A stretch of DNA of 64,000 nucleotides from Myotis daubentonii (taxonomy: Eukaryota; Chordata; Mammalia; Chiroptera; Vespertilionidae): positions 183,028,349-183,092,348 of the forward strand of contig NC_081842.1 of assembly GCF_963259705.1 (NCBI RefSeq), written 5' to 3'. Shown piece after piece: positions 59,240-64,000 of this stretch. The number at the start of each line of letters is the position of its first letter. The first letter of the stretch is position 1. The translations under genes were made by a program, and so were the position numbers. The notes beneath the pieces are model-generated. The model saw only the letters and a list, made by a program, of their open reading frames with translations, was not told the DNA's origin and searched no databases.

Positions 59240-59690
59240 CAGACCATGAAAACAGCAATAGCTGCTACTTATCGAGCATCTGCTGTGGGCCAGGCTCTCT
59301 GCTGCGTGTTCCTCACGCATTACAGCTTGCTTCCTTCTTCAGAGCCCTTTGCTCCTTCTTCCCATCCTGGTAATAAAAGCCTGCTATGCAAATCAACTGA
59401 ACGGCAGAGCCACCGGTCGCTATGACACGCACGGACCACCAGCGGGAAGATGCTCAACGAAGGAGCTGCCCTCCCCCCCCCCAGCATGGCAGTGGACATC
59501 CCCAGAGGGCTCCTGGACTGCAAGAGGGCACAGGCTGGGCTAAGGGACCCTCCCCGTGCACGATTTTCGTGCACCAGGCCTCTAGTTATATAGATAAGAA
59601 AACAGAGGCTCAGAGGTTAACAACCGCAATGTCAGATCAGAGGCAGAGCTGGGATTCAAACCCCCTGTGTGGAGGCCTCCCCCGCCCCTC
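59240..59690 (+). repeat. MIR SINE split by a Helitron
   Basis: MIR first half at 59240-59364 ('tcgagcatctgctgtgggc'), second half from 59586 ('agataagaaaacagaggc'). Confidence 0.75.
59365..59585 (+). mobile_element. HeliBat-type non-autonomous Helitron, 221 bp
   Basis: Starts TC (TCCTGGTAATAAAAG) after host A and ends GGCCTCTAG before host T, with the subterminal hairpin 'cgtgcacgattttcgtgcac'. The internal 'gaacggcagagccaccggtc' type sequence matches HeliBat. No target duplication, as expected. Confidence 0.9.
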
Positions 59691-59861
59691 AGACTGGAAG
59701 CACCCTGGGGACAGACTGATTTGGGTGTTTTGCCAGTAGATTCTCTTTCCACCACTCTGAACAGAGGATATCTCATTAATCTTGTCATAAAACGATCATT
59801 CGCCTTTGATTTATTATCACCAGCTTTCTGGTGCTTACAGACGAGGCCTTGACTTTGGTCC

Positions 59862-59968
59862 CAGCCTCACGAGGCAGGGACTGCCACTTTCTGAATTTTA
59901 CAAAGGGGGACACTGAGGCTCAGACCCACCCAGGACGTTGAGGCCTCAGTTCTTTCCTCTGCCCTGGG
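59862..59968 (+). repeat. Direct repeat flanking LRP8 exon 3, upstream copy
   Basis: 107 bp, aligned without gaps to 60919-61025 with four mismatches (about 96%). It starts inside a MIR-derived stretch and runs past it into non-MIR sequence. Confidence 0.95.
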
Positions 59969-60331
59969 ACTGGGAACTGGCGGAAGGGGCTAAAGCATCT
60001 GCCCTAGGTGATCAGGGAAGACTTCCTGGAGGCTGTGACAGTGGAACTAGACTTTGGGCGAAGAGAGAGGTGTGATAGGGAATGGGCATGCCCTTGGTGG
60101 ATGGATCCTGTCACACTTGTTGGACTTCGCTCTGAATTTGGAGGGCAGGGCAGGTGTCACCTGTCTCCCTCTGGTGCTCGGTAAAAGCCTCTCTCTCCTG
60201 TTCTCTCCCCTCGGTCGATGGGACTCCCTGTGACATAGGGGCCATGGAAGGCCAGGTGGTCGAGCACATTCTGTCCTGAAAAAGCCTCCTGTGCCCAGCA
60301 GGCCCCTCACGCTCTTCTCCTTGCCCCACAG

Positions 60332-60454
60332 CCAAGAAGACTTGTATGGACACCGACTTCACCTGTGACAACGGCCACTGCATCCCCGAGCGGTGGAAGT
60401 GTGACGGCGAAGAGGAGTGTTCTGACGGCTCCGATGAGTTCCAGGCCACCTGCC
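60332..60454 (+). CDS. LRP8: LRP8 exon 3: second LDL-receptor class A module (LA2)
   Basis: This 123-bp exon encodes residues 78-118. It opens with PKKTC, as in human LRP8, and contains cysteines C82, C89, C94, C101, C107 and C118. The segment [18 protein letters not shown] and the acidic SDGSDE motif complete the calcium site (W99, D102, E106, D112, E113). E106 replaces the more usual aspartate, as I recall in human LRP8, so this is not damage. LDLa modules 1-3 contribute to ligand binding. The acceptor is ccccacag|CC and the donor is GCC|gtgagt, both phase 1. It lies 34.4 kb after exon 2. The module that should follow (a KQVC-like start) was not found in the remaining 3.5 kb, so exon 4 lies outside the window. 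A 107-bp direct repeat brackets this exon (59862-59968 and 60919-61025). Confidence 0.95.
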
Positions 60455-60819
60455 GTGAGTCCTGTCCCTCGGGCTGCGGGCGGGGGCCGTGGGCTTCGGT
60501 GTCCTCATCAGATCTTCCTTGGTGGGAGGTTGGGAGGCGCAAGGAAGGTGATCTGTCAAACACAGCCCGGACTCACTTGGCGCTGTGCCCTCGGGGCTCC
60601 TGGCAAAGGGCAGGTGAATCTAGTAGCTGGTGTCCAGCATCCTGCTCCGGGCTGTCTTCGCAGCTCCCTGGCACACTGGGCCCTGCTCCTGCCGTACCAG
60701 GCCCTTCTAAGAGAGCCCTTCGAGCCTTCTGCCCAGAAGTTGCCATAGCACATCCTCCAGCCCCGCCCCCCCCCACACACGCCTTCCCCACTACTTTTTT
60801 GAAGACTCCAATCATAATT

Positions 60820-60990
60820 CTAATAATACTAACAACGGCTGGTGCTCGTGAAGCATGTATTGTGTGCCAGGCACTGTGCTGAGCTCTTTGTGTACATTAA
60901 TTCATCTCATCCCCACAGCAGCCTCATGAGGCAGGGACTGCCACTTTCTGAATTTTACAAAGGGGGACACCGAGGCTCAGACCCAGCCAG
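60820..60990 (+). repeat. MIR SINE
   Basis: 'attgtgtgccaggcactgtg', 'tacattaattcatctcatcc', 'gaattttacaaagggg'. Confidence 0.85.
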
Positions 60991-61025
60991 GATGTTGAGG
61001 CCTCAGTTCTTTCCTCTGCCCTGGG
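60919..61025 (+). repeat. Direct repeat flanking LRP8 exon 3, downstream copy
   Basis: Probably the source copy, since it continues leftward into an otherwise complete MIR (from about 60820), which the upstream copy lacks. Confidence 0.95.
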
Positions 61026-61298
61026 CAGCTCTGCCCGGGTCCCGGCCTCCATGGCCGGCTGGCGGCAGCCCAGGCAGCAGGGTGAGTGGTTGGCAGAGCT
61101 GAGCCCCAGGCCTGCCCCACACTCAGGGCTTTGTCTCTCCGTGATTTCTTTTCCAGGCTCTAATCCTCAAAGCAAACTTACACCAGCAGGTCATTCTGTG
61201 ACATTTGTTAAATTAAAAAGGGAGCTGAGAAGGGGGCGGGGAAGGACCCAGTGGTCCTGGAGGCAGAGCTTCATCCGAGTGGGCCTGAGACAAAAGAC

Positions 61299-61312
61299 GG
61301 GGGGGGGGGGGG
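61299..61312. repeat. G14 homopolymer
   Basis: Run of 14 G in intron 3, liable to assembly error. Confidence 0.9.
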
Positions 61313-62864
61313 AGGATAAGCATGTGCAGGGTGTGGGGCTGGGGGAACTGCAGTCACAGCCCCACATCCTGTTAGGGGTACAGTTGTCCCAGAGGCAGAG
61401 GCAGGGACAATGGAGGCCAGCATCCCATCTAGTCCCATCGAGGGCTGAGCTAGTGATAACTGGGTTTCCTTGTCTCCTAGCAACAGAGCTACCAGTCTCG
61501 GAGTGAGAGAAAGAGAAAGGGGGAGAGAGAGTGACAGCAAGAGCAACCCAGCCTAAGACAGGGCCCCCCAGCTCCCTTCCCTTTTGCCCTCACCTTCCCT
61601 GCATTGCCCCAGGCCTGATCCTTTCCTCACCCACCAGGTGCCAACCCCTGCGCTGTCCTGGGGGTGCCTGGCAGGGAGCAGCCAGCTCATTGTCTTGAGC
61701 TTCAAAAGGAACAAAGCCCAGCCACACCCACTGTGACTCTCATCCTCAGGACCACCTTGGCAAGGGGGTGGGATGGATCCCCATTAAGAGAGAAGAAAAC
61801 AGGCTGGAACAGGTTCACCCCTTGTACAAGGCTACCCAGCTAACAAGGGGCAGAGCCAGTGCCGCCCAGCAGCCGTGCAGCCTGTGCAGCCCAGTGCGTG
61901 CGTTTGGGGAGTGGCTGTGGCCACAGGGGGCTTTTCCACCACTGCAGCCAGCCAGCTGGGCCACCCGCCCTCACGCCAGCAGTTACCCTGGATGCTGGGG
62001 CAGAAAGGGAGGCGAGAGCTGCATCACCGTTATTACCGGGATCTGTCTTGCTGCCTGAGAGCTGTGCTCCCCTCTCCCCACTTCTCTGGGTTGGTGTCCC
62101 TTTTCCTCTTCCTCCTGCCACTGGGTCCTGCCCACCCTGCTGGCCTGCCCCTCCCCCACCCTGCCCTGCCCCGTGTCCCTGTCTTTGTCCTTTTTGCCCA
62201 CTTAGCACTTGCTGCCTTCCCACCCCGGGCCTGCTTGGCACCCAGCTCTGAGGCAGTTACTGGCGGCCCAGAGCAGTGGAGGGCCTTGCTTCCGAGATGC
62301 TCAGGTTGTCGTGGCTGGGCTGCCTCCCGTGACGACAGGCTCCACAGGCTCCCTGAGGCTTGAGAGAGCACCCATGGGAGCGTAGCCAAGGCTGCGTCCA
62401 GGGAGGGAGGGGCCCAGGTCTCTGGGTCCTCCCAGTGATTACTGTGAGGTCCTCTGTGGGCCCTGGTTTCCCACATCCCAGAATTCCCAAGACCGTGATC
62501 CTAAGATTCCTAGACTCAGGATTCTGAGATACTTTCTCCTTTGCCTGTGCCCAGCTGGGACACGAGCTCAGGACCCCACTTCCGGTCTAGAGTTGCATGG
62601 TCAGAGGTGGACAGGCCTACGGGCAGGGAGGACTGCCTGGAGGAGGTGAGCCAGGGGGGACCTCGAGGGTCAGGCAGCATGGGAGGGCCTGGTAGCAGGC
62701 TTCCTGACTGAACAAGAACCCCACAGCCAACCCGCTGCCCATTGAATTGGTGTTGTCATAGCAACCTTCACAGCCTACCAGGTTTCTGGGGATTGTGCCA
62801 GCTCCCAGGATTGAGCCCTCCCCACCCTCAAAGAAGGATTATAGGCAGTAGCAAAGTGTGGTGA

Positions 62865-63065
62865 GTACTACGGTGTTTGATGTATTTGGGTTCAGGTCCT
62901 CTAACCTGTGAGGCCTCAGGAAATTGCCTAATCTCCCTGAACCTCAGCTTATTTATCTTTAAAATGGGGGTAATGGTATCTGCCTTGCAGGGGATGTGAG
63001 GATCAAATGGAAAACTGCTCGCAAAGTGTCAGTGCTGCAGTAACGGGCAGTGTTACTTTCATTAT
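62865..63065 (-). repeat. MIR SINE
   Basis: Antisense MIR: 'aattgcctaatctccctgaac', 'aaaatgggggtaatggtatc', 'ggggatgtgaggatcaaatgg'. Confidence 0.8.
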
Positions 63066-63517
63066 TATATTTTTTACTTCAGGCCCTCTCCCTCACATAC
63101 CCTAGTTTAAAATCTTAGAATAGTATAAGTGAGGGGGGTTGCATCGAGAGGGTAAGGGATCTGGGAGCAGCCCCCATTCCTGCATTCCTCCACAACGACT
63201 GGGGGACTGGGGTTTCTCCCAGCTCTCTTTCCTCTGGTTCTGGATTGTCTGTCAAACGCAGCCAGGAGTCACAGTAGGAAAGCCTGGGACATTTGCCTAA
63301 TGAAAGTAGCATCGCAGCTCTAATTATAGCGCACATGACTGGGGACGGCTCAGACCCACCTTCAGGCGTCTGGAGGAGCGGGAGGTGGGGAGTTTGGTTC
63401 AAGGTGAGTGAGTTGCAATTCTTGGTGCTGCTTATTGAAAAGGGGGGTTTATGCATGAATCTTAGAACCTTTCCACCTGGAAGCAGACCTCACTGATTAA
63501 CCAAGAGTGCCTTCCTA

Positions 63518-63690
63518 TCTATACTAATAAAAGCTGAATATGCTAATTAGCACTTTGCCCCCGTGTGAAGGAGCTGCTGCAACCACCCCTTCCGCACCGG
63601 CAGCAGCTGGACACTGAACGTTCCCAGGGCCCGAGCTCTGGTCCCCTTGGAGCCGGCAATCCCCACTTGGAGGTCGGCTGCCCTTGAGCC
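63518..63690 (+). mobile_element. Helitron (HeliBat-type) 5' end, 3' end not found
   Basis: Starts TCTATACTAATAAAAGC after host A, followed by 'tgctaattagcac', as in HeliBat 5' ends. No hairpin plus CTAG terminus is seen downstream, so it is truncated or diverged. The right boundary is approximate. Confidence 0.75.
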
Positions 63691-64000
63691 TCTCGTGACC
63701 TGACACACACACGTGCCGGCTCAATAAGCAGCCGCCAAGTACTTTCATTCTTTTATTCAACAGACATTTCCCTTTTTATTAATTTGCGAGCTTATGAATT
63801 AGAAAAAGTACCCTCGGGTTTGGCTTTCTGGGGCAGATTCTCTGGGAATGTGTAAATGCCGACAGCCTCTCCAGCATGCAGTTGGGCCCGCGCCAGCTGT
63901 GCAGGGTTCCCCACGTCCGAGACGGCGGGTCCCTCGCTCCTGCCTCTCAGGACCTGGGGGTACGTGACCAGCAGGCCGGGGGCTTCCCTCAGGCACCCGT

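Larger units (their letters stand above)
25914..60331 (+). other. LRP8 intron 2 (about 34.4 kb)
   Basis: The intron runs from gtgagtggcc to ttgccccacag. It holds two solo LTRs, two SPIN elements, other hAT elements, one clear Helitron, a dozen Ves SINEs and many MIR/L2 fragments. These are set in fairly GC-rich unique sequence with several AT-rich islands. I found no exon, retrogene or RNA gene in it. A long second intron agrees with what I recall of the human gene. Confidence 0.9.
60455..64000 (+). other. LRP8 intron 3, 5' portion
   Basis: Begins gtgagtcctg and runs to the window edge. It contains MIR fragments, a G14 run (61299-61312) and a Helitron 5' end (63518 onward). No further six-cysteine LDLa exon was found by reading the frames, so exon 4 is further downstream. 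Confidence 0.8.

Noticed and set aside
61051..61506. Candidate LRP8 exon 4 in intron 3 frames
   Set aside because: No six-cysteine LDLa pattern or SDE calcium motif is present in any frame of 60455-64000.

Overview
This window is nuclear DNA from a vespertilionid bat (for example Myotis, Eptesicus or a relative). The sequence carries about fifteen Ves-type tRNA-derived SINEs, three HeliBat-type Helitrons, three SPIN-type hAT elements and several other short hAT elements with intact 8-bp target duplications. This combination is characteristic of vespertilionid bats. The dense MIR, L2, L1M and MLT1 background is ordinary placental mammal.

The only gene I can support is the 5' part of LRP8 (ApoER2, the reelin and apolipoprotein E receptor), on the + strand. 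Exon 1 (24919-25030) encodes the start methionine, a leucine-run signal peptide and the mature N-terminus. Exon 2 (25794-25913) encodes the first LDL-receptor class A module. Exon 3 (60332-60454) encodes the second. All junctions are GT-AG and phase 1, and joining them gives 118 codons plus one base. Intron 1 is 763 bp and intron 2 is about 34.4 kb. The rest of the gene lies beyond position 64000.

Layout: 1-24.5 kb is upstream intergenic DNA, made of decayed L1, L2, MIR, MLT1, Ves, hAT and Helitron insertions with no recognisable gene. About 24.5-26.6 kb is a CpG island with the LRP8 promoter, 5' UTR (including a short arginine-rich upstream ORF), exon 1, intron 1 and exon 2. From 25.9 to 60.3 kb is intron 2, with two related solo LTRs, SPIN and hAT copies, Ves SINEs, and unique GC-rich sequence containing a few AT-rich islands that could be conserved regulatory elements. 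From 60.5 to 64 kb is the start of intron 3.

I found no previously undescribed gene system. The most useful unexpected signals are a 107-bp, about 96% identical direct repeat that brackets exon 3; two hAT insertions stacked on one target site; a Helitron cleanly splitting an L1 between A and T; two structural forms of SPIN; and a pair of solo LTRs in intron 2. Most long open frames in the window are GC-rich chance frames or shadows of the CpG island, and are not annotated as genes.
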